From assembly GCF_003600685.1 (NCBI RefSeq), contig NZ_CP032084.1, positions 5,394,001 to 5,458,000 on the forward strand: a stretch of 64,000 nt of DNA. The letters are read 5' to 3'. Position 1 is the stretch's first letter, and every line of letters begins with the position of its first letter. Positions 52,921 to 61,012 of the stretch are shown here, piece after piece. The position numbers were made by a program, and so were the translations under genes. The notes below the pieces were generated by a model. That model made no database searches, had not been told where the DNA came from, and saw nothing but the letters and a program-made list of their open reading frames with translations. This stretch comes from Achromobacter sp. B7 (GTDB taxonomy: Bacteria; Pseudomonadota; Gammaproteobacteria; Burkholderiales; Burkholderiaceae_B).

Positions 52921-53787
52921 TTAATCGAACACCTTGGTCTTGGCGTTTTGCGCGTGCTGCTCGGCGTCGTGGCTGTACCAAAGCTGGCCCTGGCGCGCAT
53001 CGCGGATCTGCTTGAGCCGGTCAATCGCCAGCATGGACGCCGCGGTGTTCCAGGTGATGCCCGGGATGACGCCCGCCTCGTTCTCGGCGGTGTAGATGGC
53101 GTCGGCCGCCAGCAGCACGGTGCCGGTGTTCTTGAGCTTGACCTGCAAGGACTGGTGGCCCTGCGTGTGGCCCTTGGTGTCCAGCAGCACGATGGTGCCA
53201 TCGCCGAACAGGTCGAAGTCGCCTTCCACCTGGATGAAGTCGTAGTCCCGCGTGGTGTCGAAGTCTTTCATGACATAGGCGGCGCGCTGGAATTTTTCGG
53301 GCCACCAGGCGGCGCGCAGTTCGGCCTTTTGCACGACGTGCTTGGCCTTGGGAAACATCTTGATGTTGCCGGCGTGGTCCAGGTGAAAGTGCGAATACAC
53401 CACGTACTTCACGTCGCTGACGTCAAAGCCGGCGGCCTTGAGCTGGCGGTCGACGACCTCGTCGCGGCCCTGGATGGAATTGAACGCGCCGCACAGGCCC
53501 TGGCCCCAATAGTTGGCGCAGTTGCCGTCGGCGGTGGCCTGGTTCATGCCGGTGTCGAACAGGACCAGGCCGCGCGGGTGCTGGATGACATAGGCGGGCA
53601 CCGGGATCTTGATCTTGGTGCCCACGTCGACCATGGCGGTCATGAAGCCCTTGTCCAGTTCGATCTTGCCGACCGACAGCTGCATCAGCTTGATGTCGGG
53701 CGGCGCGTCGGCGGCCTGCGCGCCCGCCCCCGCCAACACCGCCACCATGCCCACCGCCCCTGCGAACTTCTTCCAGCTCTTGCTCAT
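52921..53787 (-). CDS. Exported metallo-beta-lactamase-fold hydrolase (AHL lactonase-like)
   Basis: The 288-residue protein has a signal peptide ending at AGAGAQA. The zinc motif SHFHLDHAGNI lies near residue 132, with further ligands in GHTQGHQSL, LLAADAIY and the C-terminal SHDAEQH. The overall pattern (LFDTGMN before the metal site, then the HxHxDH core) matches quorum-quenching N-acyl-homoserine lactonases, but a periplasmic location suggests other lactones or esters are possible substrates. Confidence 0.85.
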   Translation of the reverse strand: MSKSWKKFAGAVGMVAVLAGAGAQAADAPPDIKLMQLSVGKIELDKGFMTAMVDVGTKIKIPVPAYVIQHPRGLVLFDTGMNQATADGNCANYWGQGLCGAFNSIQGRDEVVDRQLKAAGFDVSDVKYVVYSHFHLDHAGNIKMFPKAKHVVQKAELRAAWWPEKFQRAAYVMKDFDTTRDYDFIQVEGDFDLFGDGTIVLLDTKGHTQGHQSLQVKLKNTGTVLLAADAIYTAENEAGVIPGITWNTAASMLAIDRLKQIRDARQGQLWYSHDAEQHAQNAKTKVFD

Positions 53788-54067
53788 TGTCGTCTCCTCG
53801 GACCCACGGGTAACCGCCGCCAGATGGCGACGGTCGATAGCAAGCCACCCGGTATGCCCCGGGTTTTCATTCGATAGGGTTCTGCTGTGCGGGGGGATGG
53901 CGCGGCGGATCGGTTCGCCGGCCCGGACGGCATCTGACGGCCGTTTTCTCTGTTGCGCACTCTGACGCAGCGCCGGGAGGCTGCCAATTAAGGATTTATT
54001 AAGCTGGGCTTCACGCCGGCCGAAGTAGTGACAACCCTAGGCCGGAGGCAGGCAAGGCAGCCGGGCG

Positions 54068-54985
54068 TTACACCAGCGCTGCGCCCTTGCGGCGCGTGAA
54101 CTGCGCCAGCGACCGCAAGGCCAGCGCGTGCATGGCCGCCACCGATGGCAACAAGGTTTCTTCCTTGCGGGTCAGCACGCCCACGATGCGCTCGACGGTG
54201 GGCTCGCCCAGCGGCACGAAGGCCAAGCCACTGCTGACGGCGGGTCGCGCCAGCACCGGCAGCACCGTCACGCCCAGGCCGCTGACCACGCTGGCCAGCA
54301 ACGACGCGCGGTTCGACACCACCATGGCCGGGTCGTCGATGGCGCTGCCCAGCTGCCGGTTCTTGAGCGTGTCGAAGGTGGCGTTGCCGATCAGGCGTTC
54401 GCCTTCCAGCGCCGCCCACGGCACGGCTCCGCGCCGCCGCGCCAGCGGATGCGATTTGCGGCACACCAGCCCGAAGGCATCTCGCGCCACGGGGGTGAAC
54501 GCGACCTCGGCCGTGCGCGGCACCTGCCCGGCAACGCCCACCTGTACTTCGCCCGTCAGCACCAGCCGGTGCACGTCCTGCGAGGATTCATCCACGGCGC
54601 GGATGCGGATGTCGGGATGGCTGCGCGCGTAGCGTTCCAGCAGGCGAGGCAGCCATTCGTCGGCCAACGACGGCATCACCGCCAGCGACACCGGCCCCGT
54701 ATTGCCCATGCCCAACTGCCGCGCCGCCTCCAGCACGCGGTCATGCGTGGCCAGCAATTCGCGCAGCAGCGGCGCCACCGCCAGGCCCAGTGGCGTCAGC
54801 TGCGCCCGCTTGCCGGCTTCGAACAGCGGCGCGCCCAATTGCTGTTCCAGGTCCTGCATGGCGGCGGACACGGCGGCTTGCGAGCGGTGCGTGCCTTCGG
54901 CCGCCAGCCGAAAGCTGCCGTGGTCGGCCGCCAACAGGAATTGGCGCAGGTGCTGGATCTTCAAGGGTGCGGGCATGGCGGGCAT
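54068..54985 (-). CDS. LysR-type transcriptional regulator
   Basis: The 305-residue protein (or 302 from the ATG at 54976) has the winged helix KIQHLRQFLLAADHGSFRLAAEGTHRSQAAVSAAMQDLE at residues 8-46 and a LysR effector domain (GPVSLAVMPSLADEWLPRLLERY). It is divergent from the amino-acid-synthesis family gene, and a 20-bp perfect palindrome with T-N11-A lies between them, so it very likely controls that operon. Confidence 0.9.
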   Translation of the reverse strand: MPAMPAPLKIQHLRQFLLAADHGSFRLAAEGTHRSQAAVSAAMQDLEQQLGAPLFEAGKRAQLTPLGLAVAPLLRELLATHDRVLEAARQLGMGNTGPVSLAVMPSLADEWLPRLLERYARSHPDIRIRAVDESSQDVHRLVLTGEVQVGVAGQVPRTAEVAFTPVARDAFGLVCRKSHPLARRRGAVPWAALEGERLIGNATFDTLKNRQLGSAIDDPAMVVSNRASLLASVVSGLGVTVLPVLARPAVSSGLAFVPLGEPTVERIVGVLTRKEETLLPSVAAMHALALRSLAQFTRRKGAALV

Positions 54986-55006
54986 CGGTTGACTTCAGGT
55001 TTTCCG

Positions 55007-55026
55007 AAATTAACTTGAGTTAATTT
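55007..55026. promoter_or_regulatory. LysR-type operator in a divergent promoter region
   Basis: A perfect inverted repeat AAATTAAC-TTGA-GTTAATTT (8-bp arms) contains T-N11-A (55010 to 55022). It lies 22 bases before the LysR start and 71 bases before the start at 55097. A possible -35 box TTGTCA (55030-55035) for the plus-strand operon begins just after it. Confidence 0.75.
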
Positions 55027-55096
55027 GGATTGTCAAAATTCCGGCATGGCTTGAACAATAGGTCCATCGTCAGCCCTTATGCACTGGAGCAATCGA

Positions 55097-55690
55097 ATGG
55101 CCCTGCAAGTCCGAAAGATCATCAGCTATGTGGAAAAGACCTGCATCGAAGGCGGCAAGCCGGCCGAGCGGCCGCTGATCATGATCGTTGCCGCCGCCGT
55201 GATCCGCAACCCGTGGGCGGGCCTGCCGTTTCAGGAAGACCTGCGCCCGCGGATCCTGGAAAACGCGCCGCCCCTGGGCGAACTGCTGGTGGCCGAAATA
55301 CTGCGGCAGGCGGGGTCGGCAGACCAGATCGAAGCCTATGGCAAGGCCGCCGTGGTGGGCACGTCGGGCGAGGTCGAGCACGCGTCCGCACTGATCCACA
55401 CGCTGCGCTTTGGCAACGCCTATCGCAACGCCGTGGGCGGCACCAGCTACCTGGCCTTTACCAACACGCGCGGCGGCCCGGGTTGCGTGATTTCCGTGCC
55501 CTTGATGCACAAGGAAGACGAAGGCTTGCGTTCGCACTACCTGACCGTGCAGACCAATATCAACGACGCCCCCGCGCCCGACGAAATCGTTATTGCGCTG
55601 GGCGCGGCAACGTCCGGCCGGCCGCACCACCGCATCGGCAACCGCTATTCCGATTTGCAGGAACTGGCGCAAGAGGCGCAATCGAAATGA
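55097..55690 (+). CDS. Amino acid synthesis family protein (AA_synth, DUF1185-type)
   Basis: The 197-residue protein has VRKIISYVEKTCIEGGKP at the N-terminus and the conserved AAVIRNPWAG, KAAVVGTSGEVEHASALIHT and GGPGCVISVPLMHKEDEGLRSHY motifs of this family. Its name derives from weak genetic evidence; the reaction is unknown. The start at 55097 has GGAG seven bases before it; an ATG at 55079 is less well placed. Its stop overlaps the hydrolase start (ATGA). Confidence 0.88.
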   Translation: MALQVRKIISYVEKTCIEGGKPAERPLIMIVAAAVIRNPWAGLPFQEDLRPRILENAPPLGELLVAEILRQAGSADQIEAYGKAAVVGTSGEVEHASALIHTLRFGNAYRNAVGGTSYLAFTNTRGGPGCVISVPLMHKEDEGLRSHYLTVQTNINDAPAPDEIVIALGAATSGRPHHRIGNRYSDLQELAQEAQSK

Positions 55691-56559
55691 GCACGCCACG
55701 TCGACGTTCCGGTCGTGGCGCGCCGCTGGTGTTGCTGCACGGCGTGGGGCTGGACCACACGCTTTGGGATGATCTGGCGCCGCTGCTGGAACCCCGCTTC
55801 GACGTGCTGCGTTACGACCTGCTGGGCCATGGCGCGGCGCCCGGCATCCAGGGTGCCGCGAACATCGGGAAATTTATCGAGCAGCTGGATGCCGAGCTGG
55901 ATGCGGCGGGTTGGGGCGAAGCCAACGTGCTGGGCTATTCGATGGGCGGTTTGATCGCGGGCGCCTACGCCGCCGCGCGGCCCCATCGCGTGACCCGGCT
56001 GGTGCTGCTCAGCACGGTGTTCCAGCGCACGCCCGACGAGGTGCAGGCCGTGAAGGCGCGTCTGGTGGCGGCTGCCACGCAGGACGTGGCGACGTCGGCG
56101 GCGGTCTCGCTGCAACGCTGGTTCACGCCCGCGTTCGAGGCCGCCCGCCCCGAACGCGTCGCTGCCATCGGCCACCGCTTGATAAAAAACAACCGCGCCA
56201 ACTTCCTGGCGGCCTATCGTCTGTTCGCGCATGGCGACGCGCTGCTGGCGCAAGCCGCGCCGGATATCGCCTGCCCCACGCTGGTGATGACAGGCGGGGA
56301 TGACGTCGGGTCCACGCCTCGCATGACGCGCGCGTTGGGGCGGGCACTGCCGGACGCCCGAGTGCGCGTGCTGGATGGGCAACGGCATATGCTGCCGGTG
56401 GAAGCGCCCGAGGCGCTGGCCTCGGCGTTGCACGGCTTTTTATTGCCGGGGGGGCAATCGGATGCGCGACCGGACGGTATGCCCGACCGGACGAATGACC
56501 CGGCGGCCCAGCCACTGCGGGGCCCGTCATCAAGCCCGTTTCCTGGCCCTAGGATGTAG
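55687..56559 (+). CDS. Alpha/beta hydrolase (enol-lactonase-like)
   Basis: The 290-residue cytoplasmic hydrolase has LVLLHGVGLDHTLWDDLAPLL with the oxyanion HG motif, the nucleophile elbow LGYSMGGLIAG near residue 87, an acid residue in MTGGDDVGSTP and the histidine in GQRHMLPVE. The pattern resembles 3-oxoadipate enol-lactonases. The C-terminal 35 residues are low-complexity. It is coupled to the AA_synth gene and followed by a Bug gene on the same strand. Confidence 0.88.
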   Translation: MSTPRRRSGRGAPLVLLHGVGLDHTLWDDLAPLLEPRFDVLRYDLLGHGAAPGIQGAANIGKFIEQLDAELDAAGWGEANVLGYSMGGLIAGAYAAARPHRVTRLVLLSTVFQRTPDEVQAVKARLVAAATQDVATSAAVSLQRWFTPAFEAARPERVAAIGHRLIKNNRANFLAAYRLFAHGDALLAQAAPDIACPTLVMTGGDDVGSTPRMTRALGRALPDARVRVLDGQRHMLPVEAPEALASALHGFLLPGGQSDARPDGMPDRTNDPAAQPLRGPSSSPFPGPRM

Positions 56560-56685
56560 GAAACCCAGGCCCAACGCCGGCCGCCACGCCCACACCGCCG
56601 ACCACGCAGCCCCCCGCTGAATCGCCCGCCCAACAGAGGCGATCGGCCAACGCTCTGAAGACGGAGCGCAGATGGAGACAAATGC

Positions 56686-57681
56686 ATGAATCGCAGAACC
56701 GTTTTGAAGCACCTGGCCCTGGGCGCAACGACGCCGCTGGCCGCATCGCTGGGCTTGTCGTTCGGTTTGTCGCTAAGCCGTAATGCCGCCGCGCGCGAGG
56801 CGCCGCTGCGCGTCATCGTGCCGTTTCCGCCGGGTGGCGGCACCGACGTGCTGGGCCGCGTCATTGCCGCCACCCTGGAAGGCGCGCTGGACCGCCCCGT
56901 GGTCGTGGAAAACAAGCCCGGCGCCAGCGGCATGCTGGGCGCCGACTACACCGCCAACGGCGCCAAGGATGGCAGCGTGCTGCTGTTTGCCGGACTGGTG
57001 CCGTCCGTGCGCTACTACGCGCGTCCGCCCGAAGAGGTGCTCAAGCAACTGGCGCCCGTCTGCCCCATCGCGCGTTCTCCGTACATGGTGGCCGTCAATG
57101 CCGACCTGCCCGCCAAGACGCTGGCCGACCTGGTTGCCCAGGCCAAGCGCGATCCCAAAGGCTTGACGTTCGGGTCGCCCGGCAACGCCACGCCACAGCA
57201 CCTGGCCACCGAACTGCTGCAAGCCGCGTGCGGCATCGACCTGCTGCATGTGCCGTATCGCGGCACGGGCCCGATGATGACCGACCTGCTGGGCGGCCAG
57301 ATCCAGTTGGTGGTAGCCACGGTGGCCGCCGTTGAACCGTATATGAAGGGCGGACGTCTGCGCGTGCTGGCCGTTACCAGCCGTGAGCGGCTGCCCAAGT
57401 ATCCCGACATCCCCACGGTTGCGGAAAGCGGCTACGCCGGGTTCGACGCGCAGATCCAGTTCGGCACGTATTGCGCGGCCGGCACGCCCGACGCGGTGAT
57501 CGCTGCGTTGAACCAGGGCATCAACCGCGCACTGCAAACCGAGGCCGTGCGCGGCAAGCTGGCCGAACAGGGCTTTGCGCCGACGGGCGGCACGCCCGCG
57601 CAGTTGCAACAGTCGCTGCTGGCCGAGATCCGCAACGTGGCTGGGCTGGTGCAGGCGGGCAAGGTCCGGGTGGATCTGTAG
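56686..57681 (+). CDS. Bug-type substrate-binding protein
   Basis: The 331-residue receptor has an unusual long N-terminus beginning MNRRTVLKHLALGATTPLAA, a double-arginine signal peptide that could use the Tat pathway or Sec. Family motifs are VIVPFPPGGGTDVLGR, VVENKPGASGMLGAD and HVPYRGTGPMMTDLLGGQIQLVV. It is the last gene of the LysR-controlled operon. The sequence immediately after the stop is a diverged tandem copy of the gene's final 50 bases. Confidence 0.9.
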   Translation: MNRRTVLKHLALGATTPLAASLGLSFGLSLSRNAAAREAPLRVIVPFPPGGGTDVLGRVIAATLEGALDRPVVVENKPGASGMLGADYTANGAKDGSVLLFAGLVPSVRYYARPPEEVLKQLAPVCPIARSPYMVAVNADLPAKTLADLVAQAKRDPKGLTFGSPGNATPQHLATELLQAACGIDLLHVPYRGTGPMMTDLLGGQIQLVVATVAAVEPYMKGGRLRVLAVTSRERLPKYPDIPTVAESGYAGFDAQIQFGTYCAAGTPDAVIAALNQGINRALQTEAVRGKLAEQGFAPTGGTPAQLQQSLLAEIRNVAGLVQAGKVRVDL

Positions 57682-57735
57682 CGATCGTTGCCGCGTCGGT
57701 GCAAGCGGCAACGTGCGGGTCGAGCTGTAGCGATC
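57637..57735 (+). repeat. Diverged tandem duplication of the 3' end of the Bug gene
   Basis: Bases 57637-57686 (the last codons and six bases beyond the stop) are followed without a gap by a 49-base imperfect copy at 57687-57735. The copy would encode GNVRVEL and a stop, against GKVRVDL in the gene. The copy also forms a hairpin, GTTGCCGC with GCGGCAAC (57687-57694 and 57705-57712). Confidence 0.75.
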
Positions 57736-57817
57736 TGTAGCGGGCGGTAGCGAAGGGGCGCGCAGCCGCCGCAAGGCCTGATTAGAATTCGGACTTCTTC
57801 CTTTCCGCCCGCCCGCC

Positions 57818-58672
57818 ATGTTCCGTCCCTATTCGCGTCTGCCCGCCGCCCTGCTTCTATCCGCCGTGGTGACCTGCGGCGCGGCGCAAGCGGCCAGCGG
57901 GCCTTGCCCGGAAGCGGCCGGCATCGTGCGCACCGTCTACAACAATACCGACAAGCCCGACGCCCAAGGCCGCATCCGCTTGAAGGAAGGGCACGCCATC
58001 GTCACGCTTTCCGACGCGGACGTGGGCGCGCCGTTTGCCGTGGCATGCAAGGCATGGCCCGCCAAACCGGACCTGTTGCTGGTGGCGGTACCGCTGATGC
58101 AAGACACCCCCGACCCCGAGAACGGCCACGTCGGCGATCTGGACGTGCTGGTGCTGGACAAGCAAACGTTGCAAGTGCGCCAACGGCGGCGCCTGGTGGG
58201 CCTGATGTCGGACGATGCGGTGCGCATCGCCGGGCTGGCGTTCGACACCGCGCGCTACGACGTGGCAACCGACAAGCGCGCCTTCGGCATCCGCATCGAA
58301 CGCGAAGGCGCATCGCGCGCCAACCCGTTCGATGAAACCAGCTTGCGGTTATTCACCGTGCACGACAACGAGTTGCGCCTGGTGCTGGACGGCATGTCCG
58401 TCAACCGCTCGTCGGGCGTGTGGGACACCACGTGCGCGGGCGAATTCTCGGAAAGCGCCGTCAGCTTGGCAATAGGTGACACGCAACGCCGCGGCTACCG
58501 TGACCTGATCGCCACCGAATCCCACTCGGCCAGCCGCGCTTCGGTGCAGCAAGGCGACTGCAAGGAAAAGACCGTCAAGCAAGGCAAGACCCGCCACACG
58601 CTGAAATTCGACGGCAAGCGCTACCGCATCCCGGCCGCGCTACGGTCCATGGATCGCGACAGCGCTGGATAG
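57818..58672 (+). CDS. Exported hypothetical protein
   Basis: The 284-residue protein has a signal peptide (LPAALLLSAVVTCGAAQAA) and a mature beta-rich part with charged surface segments. Motifs such as DLDVLVLDKQTLQVRQRRRLVGLMSDDAVRIAGLAFDTARY and SLRLFTVHDNELRLVLDGMSVNRSSGVWDTTC may form a propeller-like or lipocalin-like fold. Cysteines near the start (GPCPE) and the end suggest disulfides. I do not recognise the family, and neighbours give no functional hint. Confidence 0.7.
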   Translation: MFRPYSRLPAALLLSAVVTCGAAQAASGPCPEAAGIVRTVYNNTDKPDAQGRIRLKEGHAIVTLSDADVGAPFAVACKAWPAKPDLLLVAVPLMQDTPDPENGHVGDLDVLVLDKQTLQVRQRRRLVGLMSDDAVRIAGLAFDTARYDVATDKRAFGIRIEREGASRANPFDETSLRLFTVHDNELRLVLDGMSVNRSSGVWDTTCAGEFSESAVSLAIGDTQRRGYRDLIATESHSASRASVQQGDCKEKTVKQGKTRHTLKFDGKRYRIPAALRSMDRDSAG

Positions 58673-58884
58673 GCCAGATTTGCCGCAGCGCAATGAACAA
58701 CCCAGCAGGCGGCAACAGCGCCGGCGGCCGGCCAGACCGCTATCAGGCCGGCCCGCTTGATCCCCGCCCCGCTTCGGCGTTCGCATATTTCCCAGTTTTC
58801 CCCTTCAGTATTCTTAGTCGTCCTATAGCCATACGCTGACCCGCTGTCCAAGATGTGCCGCATGACGCATTCAAAGGGGGCATC

Positions 58885-60963
58885 GTGAGTCACAAACATG
58901 ACTTCCGATTTAGCTTTGGCATCGTAGGCGGCATGGATTTTGACGTGGTCGAGTTCACACTGGACGAGGGCTTGTCCGAGCCGTTTCGCCTGGAACTGGA
59001 TCTGGCCAGCCACGAATCGTCGGTGGACTTCGGCCTGGTGCTGGACCAGGCGGCGCTGCTGACCGTCTGGTATCAAGGCGCCCCGGTACGCTACGTGCAC
59101 GGCGTGGTCTCGCGCTTCGAGCAAGGCGCCACCGGCTTTCGCCGCACCCGCTACCGCGCCACCGTTGAACCGCTACTGGCGCGCGCCGGCCTGTGTTCCG
59201 ACTGGCGCATCTTCCAGCAGTTGTCCGTAGCCGAAATCCTGCATGCGGTGCTTAAAGAGCACGGCGTCCTGGACTACGAACAGACGGTGACGCACGAACA
59301 CCTGCCCCGCGAATACTGCGTGCAGGCCGGCGACACCGATCTGTACTTCATGGAACGCCTGGCCCGCGAAGAAGGCTTCTTCCATGCGTTTCATCACCAC
59401 GCCAAAGGCCACCGTCTGGTCCACAGCGACCGCTTGCACATACACGGCAACATCGCTGGTGGCCCGGTGCGCTATCTTCCCGCCCCGGGCGGGGACCAAC
59501 CCGAACCCGCGCTACGCCGCTTCGCCTACGCCGAACAGGTGCGCACGGCCCGCCAGACCCAGCGCGACTACACCTACACGCACCCGCAATACACACAGGA
59601 ACACAGCCGCGACGGTGTCGACATGCACCACCAGCACCGTCACTACGAACGGTACGACTACCCGGGACGCTACAAGCGCGACGAAGCGGGCATTCCGTTT
59701 ACCGAGAACCGCCTGCGCGGGCTGCGACGGGATGCCCGCATCGCCACGGTGGAAGGAAACGACCCTCGTTTGGTCCCCGGGCTGTCGTTCGAACTGGCAG
59801 GCCATCCACGCGGCGACCTGAACCAAGGCTGGCGCCCCATACGCATGCGTCACCACGGCGTGCAGCACAGCAGCCAACAGGAAGACAGCGCCGACGCGCA
59901 GCAAGGCACCCGTTATGGCTATACGGCGGAGCTGGTCTCCAAGCGCACGGAATGGCGACCCGAACCGCTGCCCAAGCCTCGCATCGATGGCCCGCAGATT
60001 GCCACGGTGACCGGGCCAAAAGGGGAAGAGATCTATTGCGACAGCTACGGGCGCGTCAAAGTGCAGTTCCCTTGGGACCGCCTGGGCAGCCATGACGAAC
60101 ACAGCTCGTGCTGGATCCGCGTGTCGCAAAACTGGGCGGGCGCCATGTGGGGGCACATGGCCATACCGCGCATCGGGCAGGAAGTCATCGTGAATTTCCT
60201 GGACGGCGACGTGGACCAGGCTGTCATCACGGGCCGCACCCACATGGCGCTGCAACTGCCGCCTTACGAACTGCCACGCCACAAGACGCGCATGACGATC
60301 AAAAGCCAGACGCACAAAGGCGAGGGCTATAACGAGCTGCGCTTTGAAGACGAGCGCGATCAGGAAGAGATTTTCGTGCATGCGCAGCGCGATCAGAACA
60401 TCCACGTCAATCACGACGAGACCACGTTCGTGGGACACGACCGCAGCGAAAAGATCGAGAACGACGAGACGATTGCCATCGGCCGCAACCGCCGCGAAAC
60501 CGTGGCTACCGACGAGCAGGTCGATATCGGCCAAGACCGCCGCCACAGCACCGGGCAAGACGATTTTCTGAACGTGGGGCGTAACCACACCATCCATACG
60601 GCCAAGGACCGCACGGAAGAGGTCGGCAACAGCCGGCGTGACAAGACAGCCGCCAACCACTGGACCGACATCGGCGGTTATGCCGAAACAAGAATCGATG
60701 GCTATGACCTGCTGGAAGTCGGCCAGAAGATACATCGCAAAACCACCGTCTACGAACTACAGACCGGCGAGAAAGTGGTCTTCAAGGGCCCTGGCGGCAC
60801 CATCACCATCGACGGCTCGGGCATCACGCTGGATGGCGTCGAAATCAAGATCAAGGGGCCATTGAGCCAAAGCAGCGCGGGCGCAGGCAGCGCGCTACAG
60901 ATTGCGGGCGTACCCGCCGTGTCGCGCGACGTAGACCCTGCGGATATTCCGTTATCCGAGTAG
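58885..60963 (+). CDS. vgrG: Type VI secretion spike protein VgrG
   Basis: The 692-residue spike protein starts at a GTG (58885) with AAGGGGG eight bases before it; upstream codons do not match the family. The N-terminal gp27-like part includes TDLYFMERLAREEGFFHAFHHH. The gp5 OB-fold begins near residue 375 (VTGPKGEEIYCDSYGRVKVQFPWDR, then WIRVSQNWAG). The C-terminal needle consists of short repeats with HDE, NDET and GQDR steps at residues about 505-575. It ends with a TIDGSGITLDG segment and a short tail, but no extra effector domain. Its cargo is probably the effector gene 50 bases downstream. Confidence 0.95.
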   Translation: MSHKHDFRFSFGIVGGMDFDVVEFTLDEGLSEPFRLELDLASHESSVDFGLVLDQAALLTVWYQGAPVRYVHGVVSRFEQGATGFRRTRYRATVEPLLARAGLCSDWRIFQQLSVAEILHAVLKEHGVLDYEQTVTHEHLPREYCVQAGDTDLYFMERLAREEGFFHAFHHHAKGHRLVHSDRLHIHGNIAGGPVRYLPAPGGDQPEPALRRFAYAEQVRTARQTQRDYTYTHPQYTQEHSRDGVDMHHQHRHYERYDYPGRYKRDEAGIPFTENRLRGLRRDARIATVEGNDPRLVPGLSFELAGHPRGDLNQGWRPIRMRHHGVQHSSQQEDSADAQQGTRYGYTAELVSKRTEWRPEPLPKPRIDGPQIATVTGPKGEEIYCDSYGRVKVQFPWDRLGSHDEHSSCWIRVSQNWAGAMWGHMAIPRIGQEVIVNFLDGDVDQAVITGRTHMALQLPPYELPRHKTRMTIKSQTHKGEGYNELRFEDERDQEEIFVHAQRDQNIHVNHDETTFVGHDRSEKIENDETIAIGRNRRETVATDEQVDIGQDRRHSTGQDDFLNVGRNHTIHTAKDRTEEVGNSRRDKTAANHWTDIGGYAETRIDGYDLLEVGQKIHRKTTVYELQTGEKVVFKGPGGTITIDGSGITLDGVEIKIKGPLSQSSAGAGSALQIAGVPAVSRDVDPADIPLSE

Positions 60964-61012
60964 GCAACGCGCGCGGCTATCCATCGGAGTTCCAACCTGG
61001 GAGCAAGGCCTC

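Noticed and set aside
59512..60735. Minus-strand open frame of 407 codons opposite vgrG
   Set aside because: It is antisense to the gp5 and needle parts of VgrG, with no start signal or family similarity.
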